Of a DNA stretch of 64,000 bases, positions 45,642 through 56,910 are shown one piece after another. The translations under genes and the position numbers were made by a program. Each line of letters opens with the position of its first letter. Position 1 is the first letter of the stretch. A model generated the notes under the pieces. The model was not told where the DNA came from. It made no database searches and saw only the letters and a program-made list of their open reading frames with translations. The DNA comes from Laccaria trichodermophora (Eukaryota > Basidiomycota > Agaricomycetes > Agaricales > Hydnangiaceae). The stretch covers positions 992,001-1,056,000 of the forward strand of contig JACTVC010000014.1 of NCBI GenBank assembly GCA_018417955.1, in the 5' to 3' direction.

Positions 45642-47787
45642 AGTGCCACCTTCAATTAAATATGCATGCCCTGGAGAGGATTCTTATAAACTTAGACCTG
45701 CTCTGTTAACACCTTTGATTCATTCAAGTATGACAGCACAAAACATCTTCATATTGCAAGCTCCCATAAGGTTGAGGAGTTATTGGTTGATTAGGAGAAA
45801 GAGTTGTTGAAAACTGAGACTAATGTGGCCACTACTTCTAACATCAGTTCTGCTCATACAACTGGTGATGGAAATTGTAACAAACAGGCAAAGAGTAAAA
45901 CATCAAAACCCAATAGTTAAAGAGTAACCCCTTTATGATGTCATACAGTAAGACCAGTGGCTACATATTTTAGTTGGTGTCCTTTTAAATGCTTTTACTC
46001 TGTCACTTTGGCAGAGATCAAACACTAGATTTTAGAGGTTATTTATTACTGGATCATTGGGCTTATACCCAGGTGTTACCTCCATCATAGCTCTGGTAAC
46101 CTTGCTCTGGAGGTCTGTGATCATGCTCTCCTCAATAGTGTACTTAGTGTAACATTAATGAATCTGTTTTTCCCCCTTAAGAAGTCTGCCCTCCTTTTTC
46201 TGAGGAATTCCTGCTCTATGCACACTAGGTTTGCTTTCCCTCCCTCATCACTTGCAGAGATCTCACTTGAAGATTTCCTGCTCCTCAAACATGGAAACTG
46301 CAAATGAACACTTTCCTAAATCAAAGACAACTGAAACATCAAGCACAGAAAGCACAAACACATCCCTGATTGAGGACTGCTTGCACACCTGAACATGGAA
46401 ACACTAGATGAATCTGCCTCCTCAATCATGAAAACCTCAATGCTTCACTAGACAAGCATTGTTTCCTCAGACAGGGTTTCCATGATGGAGAAGTGTTTAT
46501 GCAGAATGCATAATTGACCACTTATGTGCATTCTCAATCAAGGACTTCTTGCACACATGATTGTGAAAACTACTCAAACCCCTAAGAGGTTTTAAGCACA
46601 GTATCATTTAGACAGAGCAGCATACTCATACTCTCTGTTTCAGGGTGGGGTGACATAATAAAAGCTCACAGGAGTTATAAAAGTCATGTCTCATGTCAAT
46701 CTAAAGAAGACTGTGATCTAGAACTTTGCATTTGAGATTCCAAGTTCCCAGAAAGACTAAACCACACCTTACAATAAAAACCATATTGAATGAAACACTT
46801 GAGATTTTACTTAAGAAGACAAAAGTGGTATTTTTTAATACCAAAGGCCCTCAAACTTTTGTACCAAGACTATGATAATGTGTGTGTGTGTGTGTGTTAG
46901 GTGTTTAGGGTTTTCCTGATGCACCCAGTTCTTGTTTGCATGTTTTGCACTTTTACATTCATCTTTGTGCAACATGTATCACCAGCATCCACCAAAAAGC
47001 CACCTGTGCCTGCTGATTCTAATACAGAGGTTCAAGTGCTCTATAGATCTTTCTTTACCTTCAATACTTCCCAGATTGATGAACCCTGTCAGCAATCACT
47101 TGAGAAACCAACTTTGTAGTATCATAGGTTGGATGGTCACAATGTTCTCTCCCTTAAGCAAAATCCTCACTACAAGTGTAAGATACAAGTCAGTCTGTGA
47201 TGACTTTCTTTCTCCTGCATGTGCTGATTACTGGCTAGATATAATGTAAAGTACTACCATTTTCTTGAGCTAGAAAAACTTTGCTCTCAGCTATATAACA
47301 CTCTTCAAGATGGGTGCAAGCAGCCCACAGAATCTGGCCAAACATGTATGCCCTTCATATCACATGGTACATAGCTGATTCAGTTCACTCTTATAGCTCA
47401 ATTAAGCCACTGTTTTGACTGGTTTCTATTAGTGTCTAGTGAGCTGGACAATTTTGAGGAGTTAGAAACCTCATCATCATCAATGAGCCCAGTTCTCTCA
47501 ACAAACATCTTTGTGCAGAACAACTTCCTTACCCATTCTGCTTGGCACAATTAAGAAACCAATTATATCTTGTGCTACATTGGGAAAGTCAAGAATGAGG
47601 TCAAAAATCTTTTTGGTGACTATAAATGGGTAGTCATCATTTTGTGAGTTTATAGCCTTGGTTTCAAACTCCATGTTTACTAACTCCTAGCAATGACCTT
47701 CACACTTTGAGGAACTTTAATCACCACTTGACAGTTTTTGGCTTCATGGAAGGGGATGTTGGCCTTTACCTGCAATGTTATATGATG
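45642..47787. other. CpG-poor gene desert with (TG)n microsatellite
   Basis: No gene recognised. A TGTG run lies at about 46,879-46,897. A frame at 46,901-47,119 is short and unlike known proteins. Composition is that of old deaminated DNA. Confidence 0.5.
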
Positions 47788-47789
47788 TA

Positions 47790-48604
47790 CAGTGACTCAC
47801 TATAAGTTTTGCACCACTTAAAAAATACTATATCTTCCTCAACTTCTGGGGACTAGTTACCATATAAATATGATAATATACAAATATTCTATATACATCT
47901 TTGACATGAATATAAGGTCTGGATCTCATGCTCTGCTTCATGTAGGAAGAAGTGAAAAAATGAGGTTTTGAGAGTTTTACCAATACTTCATATGAGGGTC
48001 TAGAAAAATGTGAAGAATTAAGTACTTGCTGACTCAAGTATACAGAACTTTGAATGATATCAATTGGATTAGTGGTTGTTGTGATATAGGTGTAAGAAAA
48101 GGGCTTGTTTTGGAGTAGATGATGAAACAAGGCCCATTCTTACACCTATATCTCAACAACTGCTACTCCAATTGAAATGATTCAAGGTTCTGCATACTTG
48201 AGTAGGCTAGTACTATATATTTTTCCAACTCTCACATGAAGTATTTGTAAAACTGTCAAAACCTGATTTTTGATCTACCCAAAACAAGCCCCTTCCTTAC
48301 ACCTATATCTCAACAACCACTAATCCAGTTGATATCATTCAAAGTTCTGTATATACTTGAGTCAGCAAGTACTTAATTCTTCACATTTTTCTAGACCCTC
48401 ATATGAAGTATTGGTAAAACTCTTAAAACCTCATTTTTTCACTTTTTCCTACATGAAGCAGAGCATGAGATCCAGACCTTATATTCATGTCAAAGATGTA
48501 TATAGAATATTTGTATATTATCATATTTATATGGTAACTAGTCCCCAGAAGTTGAGGAAGATATAGTATTTTTTAAGTGGTGCAAAACTTATAGTGAGTC
48601 ACTG
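47790..48604. mobile_element. Tc1/mariner-type fold-back element (815 bp)
   Basis: The ends are long inverted repeats (~270-330 bp) starting CAGTGACTCACTATAAG, bordered by TA on both sides (47,788-47,789 and 48,605-48,606). CAGTG ends with TA duplications are the Tc1/mariner signature. The centre (48,130-48,320) is a further diverged copy of the arm, so the element is built almost entirely of inverted repeat and has no transposase. The first ~75 bp of a second copy remain at 52,777-52,850. Confidence 0.85.
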
Positions 48605-48606
48605 TA

Positions 48607-49960
48607 TATCCTTGAAAATGGATGCACTAAGATGTTTCCCAATCCCAGGCATAAGTTCTTTCAACAGATGATGCCTATTGCCTGTGAGTATATTTGATTG
48701 TTTAGTGATATTTAACATAAAACAAATCCAATGACCCAGTGGTAAATAATTTTTGGGGTCTAATGTTTGATCCTTACTGAAGTTGGCATCAAAAGAGCCA
48801 CCAAAGTTATATTCAATATTTAGCTAAATTACTGGAATGTGTAGCTACTAGCCAGACTATATGGAGTTATAGAGGGATTACTCTCTAATCATTGGGTTGG
48901 GTTTACTTTATCTTAAATACCACTAAGTTGTGCATAGTCTGTGATATTCAGCAATCTTCTGTGGCATTAATAATGAAAAACATTTATGCTGAAGAGGATG
49001 TAATCAGTCAGATTTTTACCATGTAAAAGAAAGTATTCAAATAAAACAACTCACTCAAAGTTGTTGTGAGGAGACAATCATTCTTATGATTGATACACTC
49101 AAACCCAATATATGAAAATAGTGAGGAGATACAAATAATGATTCAAAAGAACATATCAGTTGACTAGATACTATCTAGAGTACAGATGATGAATATATCA
49201 TAAAGGTACATTGATACAAGCAATAGAACATGCAAAGGATTTTTTATGTTCATTAAAAAAAACTTTTGAAATGATTGCAGTAGTAAGTGTTTAACAGCTG
49301 CTCCAGGCCTGGAAAAAATAGAAATAACTTATGATTTATACTACACTATTGTGCTAGTCAATTTTTAATAGAGTTAAACCATGTTTGGACTTTCTTCTGG
49401 GTCTTTTCTGCCTTTGCTTGCTAGATGCTGACTTTTCTCATGTTGTGCATCTATAATGCTAAGATTATGTCAGAAAAGTCAGAGGTCTAAGAGGAGTCCA
49501 CAAAGTAAGGCATCCCTAGATGTGGAGGGCCAAGTCTACATCTTGCATTTCCTGCCTCCTCTTCTCTTGTGCAAGCAGCCTGCAAAACACAAAGTGAGGC
49601 ACCTCTCAAGTGTGAAGGGCCATACAGTGGTGAGACCAGTCATCATAGCCCCTGTTGCCTTATATCTGAGTTGTGAGGTGCCACAAGTACATGACAACAT
49701 TAAGGACATGTTGGCCATTGAGTTGCATGATAACAGCCATATTGTTGACAAATATTGCAAAATTGGAGGTCTATGAATTAGTTTCATGAAAGAACAATTG
49801 GATTAATATAATAAACTTTCAAAAAGTAATCAGAGATTCTCCAAATGGCCTGTGTAGCCCTACAAAAAGCAGAATTTCATTATATCATTATGGATGTTCT
49901 GGGCTGTATATCATACTCTTAGTGTAACATATTTATTTCATCCTTTATTGAACTACTACT
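48607..49960. other. CpG-poor spacer
   Basis: AT-rich sequence without recognisable gene. A 106-codon frame at 49,456-49,776 has no recognisable similarity. Confidence 0.45.
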
Positions 49961-49989
49961 GCTTGTAATCCTGGTCAGCTTACTTACTG

Positions 49990-50460
49990 TGCTGCAACCT
50001 AGGGGATCAGAACCCAACACCATATATAGAGCCAAGTGGCTGAACAATTAATTAAGGGTTTCTAGATCAGGAAGTATATGCCACCCCAGGGGATTGCACC
50101 CTGCCCACTTGCATTCACTAGAGTCAGCAATCCAATCTGCTGGCAATGTAATTTTGCCATCCACTAGGATTGAACCACCAACCTGCTGCAAGCAGTTAAT
50201 TGTTCAGTTAATGTAAGAGGGCCAGAGAACCAACACATAGCCATTACACCAAAAGGCAGAGCAACAATGCAGGCGCGGTCCACAGTGATCCAATTGTGGA
50301 TACAAAGATCTTTGATACCAGGGATAACCATTGTGACCTGTTTGTCCACTGGAATCGACTTCAACATGCAATTAATTGTTCAGTTAATGTAAGAGGGCCA
50401 GAGAACCAACACATCTGCCTTTTGGTGTAATGGCTATGTGTTGGTTCTCTGGCCCTCTTA
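49990..50460 (-). repeat. tRNA-derived SINE-like relic(s)
   Basis: On the minus strand an A-box-like TGGTGTAATGG (50,251-50,241) is followed ~70 bp later by a B-box-like GGTTCAATCC (50,176-50,167). Further B-box-like sites are at about 50,090 and 50,017-50,000 (GGGTTCTGATCCCC). A ~48-bp A-box segment recurs inverted at 50,412-50,460, forming a snap-back structure. Cloverleaf arms do not pair, so these are not functional tRNA genes. Confidence 0.4.
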
Positions 50461-50556
50461 CACTGCTCATTGGTTTGAGTTGTACTCAAATGAGAACAAA
50501 TTACTTTCATCAAGATGAAAGAATTTTTGTTCCAAACCCTGACTTCTCTTTTACAT

Positions 50557-50764
50557 CACTAAGGTCTCTGTAAATGAGGCCTGCCTCAAACAGGATAAGT
50601 TCTGAGTACACAACATATAATGAAATCTAGAGCTGTACATGTCTGTGACTTTACAACATAGCTTGAATTATTTCTTATTTCGGCATTCAATAGATTTCAT
50701 TATGTGTTGTGTGCTCAGTACTTATCCTGTTTGAGGCAGAGCCTCATTTTTAGAGACCTTAGTG
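50557..50764. mobile_element. Fold-back MITE (208 bp)
   Basis: Arms of ~72 bp starting CACTAAGGTCTCT are nearly perfect reverse complements with a ~65-bp centre. I see no clear target duplication. Non-coding. Confidence 0.7.
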
Positions 50765-52118
50765 GTCTGAAAGGCACTTGCCTCCAGGCTTTCAGATTCA
50801 GCAGATGCCATACTATTATAAAGATTGAAAATGTTATATGCAAAGTATAGGATAGATACAAATCAGTGTTTAAAAATGTGTACAAGATACAATTTCAAAA
50901 CTATGTCTTTGACTGAAAACTCAGCTCCCATGACATTTAGGGGTAAATACAAAACCTCTTTCTTGTAGTTGGCAAGACTATTGATGCAATGAGACTTGTA
51001 ATGAGAAACTGTAAAAGGATTCAAATAGCCAGAAACATACCAAAATGTTCTGAGATGACATACTTGTCTGATTAGCTTCATGCACCAGTTCAATTTAAAA
51101 TACATTATTTTATAAAAGTAGATCAGCAGAATAACTTGGAATTGAGATAAAAATTACTCACAAGGCTGTAAATTTTTGATTTTCAGAATTGACATTCCTT
51201 GCAGAATTGATGGTTGTTACAAAAAGTTGAGCCTCATCCAAGTATTCATCAACAGAGTGCATGAGGAGTGACTTGAAGAGTAAGTGAAATTTTAGCTAGT
51301 CATTGTTGTTTTAAGTTCCTGTGATATGTGTGATGCAATGGGCCACACTTCTGTTTTGACAATGTAGACATTCATGTTACCTAAAAGATGCTGAACTCTG
51401 CCACAGAACCCAAAAACTAGATAGAACAAATAAGGGTGATGATGAAAGTTTGAAAGCAAAGAGAGACTTGATTAACAAGGCATTGGGTCACTAGGATGGT
51501 GGTAAATCATTTTTGAAGGCATCTATAATGTTAGCACTCATCTTGGTCTTCCAGCTTCTGGCATATTTTGAAGTCAAAGGTAAGAAATATGTAGAAATAA
51601 TCAATTAAAATTGAAGAAAATTTCAAGGTCAGCTTCTAAGATTCCAGATTCAATCAAAAGTCTTGTTTTATTATTGTTAATTCATGCTTTTTGTGGACCA
51701 CTTCCTGGACTGAATCATTGCTCATAAACTCAGACATCTAAGAGACACAGAAGATGAATTGTATTAGCTGGTAGCTTGTTGTCTGCTATTGCATCAAGAT
51801 TTAAGATCTTTTGTGCTTTGATTCAAACTTCTATCTCAGGTTTGGATACTCTTTTTATGTAGCTGCATATTCTGGCTTATCTAGAAGTTGTTCTAAGATG
51901 GGCCAAGAACTAGTTCAACCAGCACATTGAGTAAGAACTACTAGAGAGAATCTCACCTAATAATATAATAAGAGTAAGGTAGAAGTATCAGCCAAACCTG
52001 AATTCAAACTATAAAAAGTGGTCAGTCTCCAAGTTTTTTTTGTTACAAACTATAAAGAAAATGTCCAAATAGCTTTGATAAATTGAAGTATAGATATAAT
52101 GGGAAATTTAATGACAGT
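50765..52118. other. CpG-poor spacer
   Basis: AT-rich sequence without a recognisable gene or repeat. Confidence 0.45.
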
Positions 52119-52123
52119 GAGCT

Positions 52124-52442
52124 TGTGATATAGGATTGGAAGGGAATGCCCAGAGGCCATAGTCAAACAGTGGTATATAGCTAGATTTGGATATCTTACA
52201 TAATATATTGATCTTTTGTCTTGAACCACCATCTTGTCAGCAGTCTTGCCATCCTCTTGCACTACATGTAGTGCTTTGTATATCTGTACTTCCTACAGTA
52301 TGCATAATCATGTTGGGCCAGCTGAGTATCTTGTAACTGCTTATTGCTCACTTACAGGTGTTGATCCCAGATCCACCCATTCTTGCCTCCTCCTTCCCTC
52401 TTGGCTTCAGCTATGTGAGAAGTTCAGAGTGAACACTTCACA
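52124..52442 (+). mobile_element. Solo LTR of the same retrotransposon family
   Basis: 319 bp matching the two LTRs of the 41.8-45.6 kb element with about six substitutions, bordered by a perfect 5-bp duplication GAGCT (52,119-52,123 and 52,443-52,447). The intact duplication shows this LTR is the product of an own insertion followed by LTR-LTR recombination. Several differences are C-to-T or G-to-A (for example AACGC to AACAC). Confidence 0.9.
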
Positions 52443-52776
52443 GAGCTCATCAATAGATTGCTGAAATCTATTGAAAACCTTGTGGGCACACTCCAAGCTC
52501 AAGGTAATATAGTCATCTTCTGATTTGTATAGATCATTGCAATCAATCAATCAATCAAATATGATTTCAAGGAGTCTGTTCAGTGAGTAAGCTTGAAACT
52601 CATCTGATACTGAATCACATGTATTTTTGTTTTACTATTTGCTGCTGATGTTCTTAGTACTGTGGAGTTTTGTACCTGATTATCAAATTAGTCTCTTTAT
52701 GAACAGGTACATACCTGAAAAGTCTTTTGGACAAAAATATAGTTAAACTGTTCCAGGGCTGTCTGGTGGCCATATA

Positions 52777-52850
52777 CAGTGACTCACTATAAGTTTTGCA
52801 CCACATAAAAAATACTATATCTTCCTCAAGTTCTGGAGACTAGCTACCAT
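52777..52850. repeat. Truncated end of the 815-bp mariner-type element
   Basis: Matches the first ~75 bp of the element at 47,790 (CAGTGACTCACTATAAG...) and stops at the TA where the next element begins. Confidence 0.75.
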
Positions 52851-53234
52851 ATACACTACCTCTGCAAAAAGATTGTCACATGATTTATTTTACAAAGTTG
52901 GTGCTATAACACAAGAACAAAACATTTTGAGAACTATGTTCTGGTGTATGAAACATAGCTCAAGAGGTTTAGATTGTATATACAAAGTCTGGGAATGAAC
53001 AATTGAAAACTCAGGATAAGGCAGGGAATTGACTGTGACAAGTGCCAAAAATGGGATGTGACAAAGTGGGAAATTCTGAATGACTGGATCTCCCTGATAT
53101 TGTTATGAGTTTCATAAAGTCTCTGGGCCAGAAAATTTAATATTCTCCTTTAAAAGGTAAATTGAACTTGTTTTCAATTTTATGTATTTTTCACTTAATC
53201 TATTTGTTGGAATGAGGTAAAATGACTCCCTATA

Positions 53235-53950
53235 AATGTTTGTAGTGTGTATAATACAAAGGTAGATAGAAATGTTAAAATAAACATTGCATGATGTCTG
53301 TAGAAGCTAATTCCCAGAGTTTTTCTGGAAGTAAACAAGTATTGACAACATTAGTCCTTCTTTTTTGCAAGAAAGAAAAATGCTACCATCCTTTTGAGTT
53401 GATCCATGAAGACTCAGGATGTCTTTTAAACAATGCCTGAAGTATAGCATGATAGAAAATAAATTTACACTGGGTATAACTTGAAAAGTCCCCAATAAAA
53501 GTACATTTTGCATAGAGCAATCATCCTGGACCAATCCTTGACATTTTTCTTGGTGAATTGGTGCTGAAAACTTTTCACAAGGCACTTCACATGCCTAGTA
53601 ACACTATCCCAAGAAAATGAACAAAGGTCCTATTTATACAAGGATCTGAGACCCCACACCTTCCTTGCTCTATGCAAAATGTACTTTTATTGGGGACTTT
53701 TCAAGTTATACCCAGTGTAAATTTATTTTCTATCATGCTATACTTCAGGCATTGTTTAAAAGACATCCTGAGTCTTCATGGATCAACTCAAAAGGATGGT
53801 AGCATTTTTCTTTCTTGCAAAAAAGAAGGACTAATGTTGTCAATACTTGTTTACTTCCAGAAAAACTCTGGGAATTAGCTTCTACAGACATCATGCAATG
53901 TTTATTTTAACATTTCTATCTACCTTTGTATTATACACACTACAAACATT
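53235..53950. mobile_element. Nested 716-bp fold-back element, TA target
   Basis: Ends AATGTTTGTAGTGTG; arms of ~280 bp are virtually perfect reverse complements (the same 68-codon frame occurs in both). TA flanks both sides (53,233-53,234, 53,951-53,952). The undisturbed right arm of the host element reads CCCTATACAGACC, giving the empty site and proving the insertion point and the TA duplication. Confidence 0.9.
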
Positions 53951-54096
53951 TACAGACCTTCTGGAAATTCATGTCCACATGTTTTTTTTTGTGAAAGAAA
54001 TAAAATAAATCGAATAAATGGAAAAATTGCTGTGCTGTCGTGTTCTTGCTCTGTAATGCATTTCTGGTGATGGTTTACCATCATATTAGTGCAGAT

Positions 54097-54189
54097 ATGG
54101 AGGAGAGAAACCTCCAGTTCATTGAATTAGGGTGGGACACCGACGAAATTGCTGCCAACCTTTGTGTCTCGGCAAACAGCATTGAGTGA
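54097..54189 (+). pseudogene. Tc1/IS630-type transposase N-terminal remnant
   Basis: Reads a helix-turn-helix of the fungal DDE transposon type (ERNLQFIELGWDTDEIAANL, then VSANSIE) and then a TGA stop. The catalytic DDE part is missing, apparently replaced by the gene fragment that follows. Confidence 0.55.
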
Positions 54190-54239
54190 GCTATGCAACC
54201 CATTGACACGGCATAGTAAGTTAGTCACTCCAAATTCCT

Positions 54240-54690
54240 TTGTGGACACTCATACGAAAATACGGACACGTACTACTTGGCAAGGACCCCGTTCTCCATG
54301 CCTCGCTTGAGAGGAATGGCCATCTCAGCACCCTTTCTGCCCTCACTTGGAATCACCCAAACAACAACAAATGTCTTGCCCTCTTGCAAGGCCACACAGC
54401 CGCCTTAGTCTGCCAACTCCAACTTGTGTCATCCACCCTCCAGCCCTTCACCCCCCATTCCAATCCTCGCAACAGGTGGGTCTGACGGGCAGGTCATCAC
54501 ATTCCCTGGTGATATACACAATCTTGCACTGTATCGCCACACAAAACTCTTCTGTCACCTCGTTGCAATTCGATAAACGGTGGCTGGCGATGGTGGGAAC
54601 GATGAGTGGGTGAGGCTGTTTGAGACAGAGACAGGGAATTACATGCAGGTTTTGAGTGAGCCTGGGGAGAGTTTGGATGGTAGATAGATG
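54240..54690 (+). pseudogene. Captured fragment of an F-box/WD40 (Cdc4/Met30-like) gene
   Basis: Pieces in different frames resemble adjacent WD40 repeats: CLALLQGHTAALVCQLQL, SDGQVITF, SSVTSLQFDKRWLA, and a VRLFETETGNY segment followed by LSEPGESL. This order matches the last WD repeats of Cdc4/Met30-type proteins of mushrooms. Frameshifts and a TGA break it. It lies between the inverted repeats of a Tc1-type element and is richer in CpG than the flanks. F-box/WD40 proteins are substrate receptors of SCF ubiquitin ligases; this fragment cannot encode one. Confidence 0.6.
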
Positions 54691-55439
54691 ACTGGACCGT
54701 GACTGGACCTATCATATGGCTCACATCCTCCCCAACATCCTCTGAATCTGACCATCAACCCCTCCCTTCCGCTCCAGGAGGTGGCCATAAGATGGTTGAA
54801 GGCAATGGTACCCTGCCCATGACAGATGCTCATAGGAATTTGAGAGGTTCATTGTCGTCAGAGTTGTCAGACAGAGTTGTCGGACATAGTGACGGGTAAA
54901 GGGATGTTGGAACACCTGGAAATAGAGATCGATGGGCTAGTCGCGTATGCTATACGGTCAGTATAGACAATGCCAGTCATTTTTGCATTTATTCGATTTA
55001 TTTTATTTTTTTGTGAAAAAAGAACACGTGGACATGAATTTCCAGAAGGTCTGTATAGGGAGTCATTTTACCTCATTCCAACAAAAAGATTAAGTGAAAA
55101 ATACATAAAATTGAAAACAAGTTCAATTTACCTTTTAAAGGAGAATATTAAATTTTCTGGCCCAGAGACTTTATGAAACTCATAACAATATCAGGGAGAT
55201 CCAGTCATTCAGAATTTCCCACTTTGTCACATCCCATTTTTGGCACTTGTCACAGTCAATTCCCTGCCTTATCCTGAGTTTTCAATTGTTCATTCCCAGA
55301 CTTTGTATATACAATCTAAACCTCTTGAGCTATGTTTCATACACCAGAACATAGTTCTCAAAATGTTTTGTTCTTGTGTTATAGCACCAACTTTGTAAAA
55401 TAAATCATGTGACAATCTTTTTGTAGAGGTAATGTATTG

Positions 55440-55925
55440 GTAACTCACACACAAAATTTTGAATCAGATAAGGAGAATATGAGGTGTCTAAGAATATTTT
55501 ATGGTTGGCTTATGGGTGCTGACCAATTCAGGGCAAACAGGTGAAGGCATTTTAACACTACCCAAAAGCATCTCTCTAGAATAAAACTTACAGATACAAT
55601 ATGTATGTTTCTTCCTGGTCACTTGCAAAATTTTATGTGCTCCCAATAAGAGGGAGGCGTGCAATCTGCAATTTAAGCTAAAGTGACCCAGTAATGGTCA
55701 CATGACAGTACCACCCAGCCGAAATTTTGGTTTTGGCACTTGCAGAATTTGGCTATGACAAGGCAAAATTTTCAGCAGTGTGGTGCTGCAGGCCACAAAA
55801 TTTTGTTATGTTGAGACTGTTACCACGAAACAGTTTCAGCATGGTAAAAAATTGCCTGTTACAAGTCTTACATTTCAGCAATTTTGAAGGCTGCATGACA
55901 CATTACTGCCAAATTGAATGAAATA
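55440..55925. other. CpG-poor spacer
   Basis: No gene recognised. Confidence 0.4.
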
Positions 55926-56910
55926 GTCTAGTATGTTCTCAGTAGTAGTGTGTTCTTGGTAGTATGTTCTTGATAGCGTGTTTTCAGTTAGAAGGTTAAA
56001 GTTGATGGTTAGGGTTAAAGATGTTTTATCTCTCCATTTTTCAGTTAGATTAGGAGGTTAGGTTGGTGGTTAGATGGTTTGAAACTTTGGTTGCTAGAAG
56101 ACAGTTGATGTATAATGCCTTAATTCCCCATTTGGGGAGAAGCTTTACTTGCTAACACTCAGCCAGACCTATGGTGCTGGTCACAGTTTGCCAGTGGCAT
56201 GCCCTCTGGACCCCCCAGTACACATGTTTAATCCCAGTTTTTGTACACATGCTCAATCCCAATTCTAATGCACATGTTCAATCATGTATGTTCTCAGTAG
56301 TGTGTTCTTGGAAGCATGTTCTTGGTAGTGTGTTCTTGGTAGTGTGTTCAAGTTGGTAGTGTGTTCTTGGTAGCATTTTCTTGTTAGTGTGTTCTTGGTA
56401 GTGTGTTCTTGATAGCATGTTCAAGTTGGTAGTGTGTTCTAGGTAGCATGTTCTTGGTAGTGTGTTCTTGGTACCATGTTCAAGTTGGTAGTGATCTAGG
56501 TAGTGTATTCTTGGTAGCATGTTCTTGTTGTAGTGTGTTCTTGTTAGTGTGTTCTTGGTAGCGCATTCTTGTTAGCATGTTCTCAGTAGTGTGTTTTTAA
56601 CACACACCCTGGACCCCCTGGTACACATGTTTAATCCCAGTTTTGGTACATATGCTCAACCCCAGTTTTGGTACATATGCTCAATCCCAATTCTAATGCA
56701 CATATTCAATTGTAGTGTGTTCTTGGTATTGTGTTATCAGCAGTGTGTTCTTGGTAGCATGTTCTCAGTTAGGAGGTTAGGGTTGATGGTTAGGGTTGGG
56801 GTGTTTTGTCTCCCCATGTAGGAGGTTAGGGTCATGGTTAGATGGTTTGAAACTTCAATTGCTGTGAGGCAGCTAGGTAGGATGCCTAAATTCCATATTC
56901 AGGGAGTGTG
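55926..56910. repeat. Minisatellite of GTGTGTTCTTGGTA-type units in a tandemly repeated block
   Basis: Core array at 56,280-56,600 of ~14-18-bp units (TAGTGTGTTCTTGG, GCATGTTCTTGG, CAAGTTGG variants). Flanking it, two related blocks (55,926-56,280 and 56,600-56,910) share ACACATGTTTAATCCCAG, GGTTAGGGTTGATGGTTAGG-like and GATGGTTTGAAACTT segments, so the whole is a larger duplicated unit. Confidence 0.8.

Larger units (their letters stand above)
52851..55436. mobile_element. Tc1/IS630-type element with ~450-bp inverted repeats and captured gene DNA
   Basis: Left arm (CACTACCTCTGCAAAAAG...; 52,853 to ~54,025, minus the nested insert) and right arm (~54,985-55,434) are reverse complements over about 450 bp, bordered by TA. 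Inside are the N-terminal helix-turn-helix of a transposase (54,097-54,189) and a fragment of a cellular F-box/WD40-type gene (54,240-54,690). A 716-bp fold-back element is inserted in the left arm. No complete transposase is present. Confidence 0.75.

Noticed and set aside
50160..50262. A functional tRNA gene on the minus strand
   Set aside because: A- and B-box-like sequences are present but the T-arm and acceptor stems do not pair.
55980..56850. Interstitial telomere tract (TTAGGG)
   Set aside because: Only scattered degenerate TTAGGG words inside another minisatellite; no run of perfect units.
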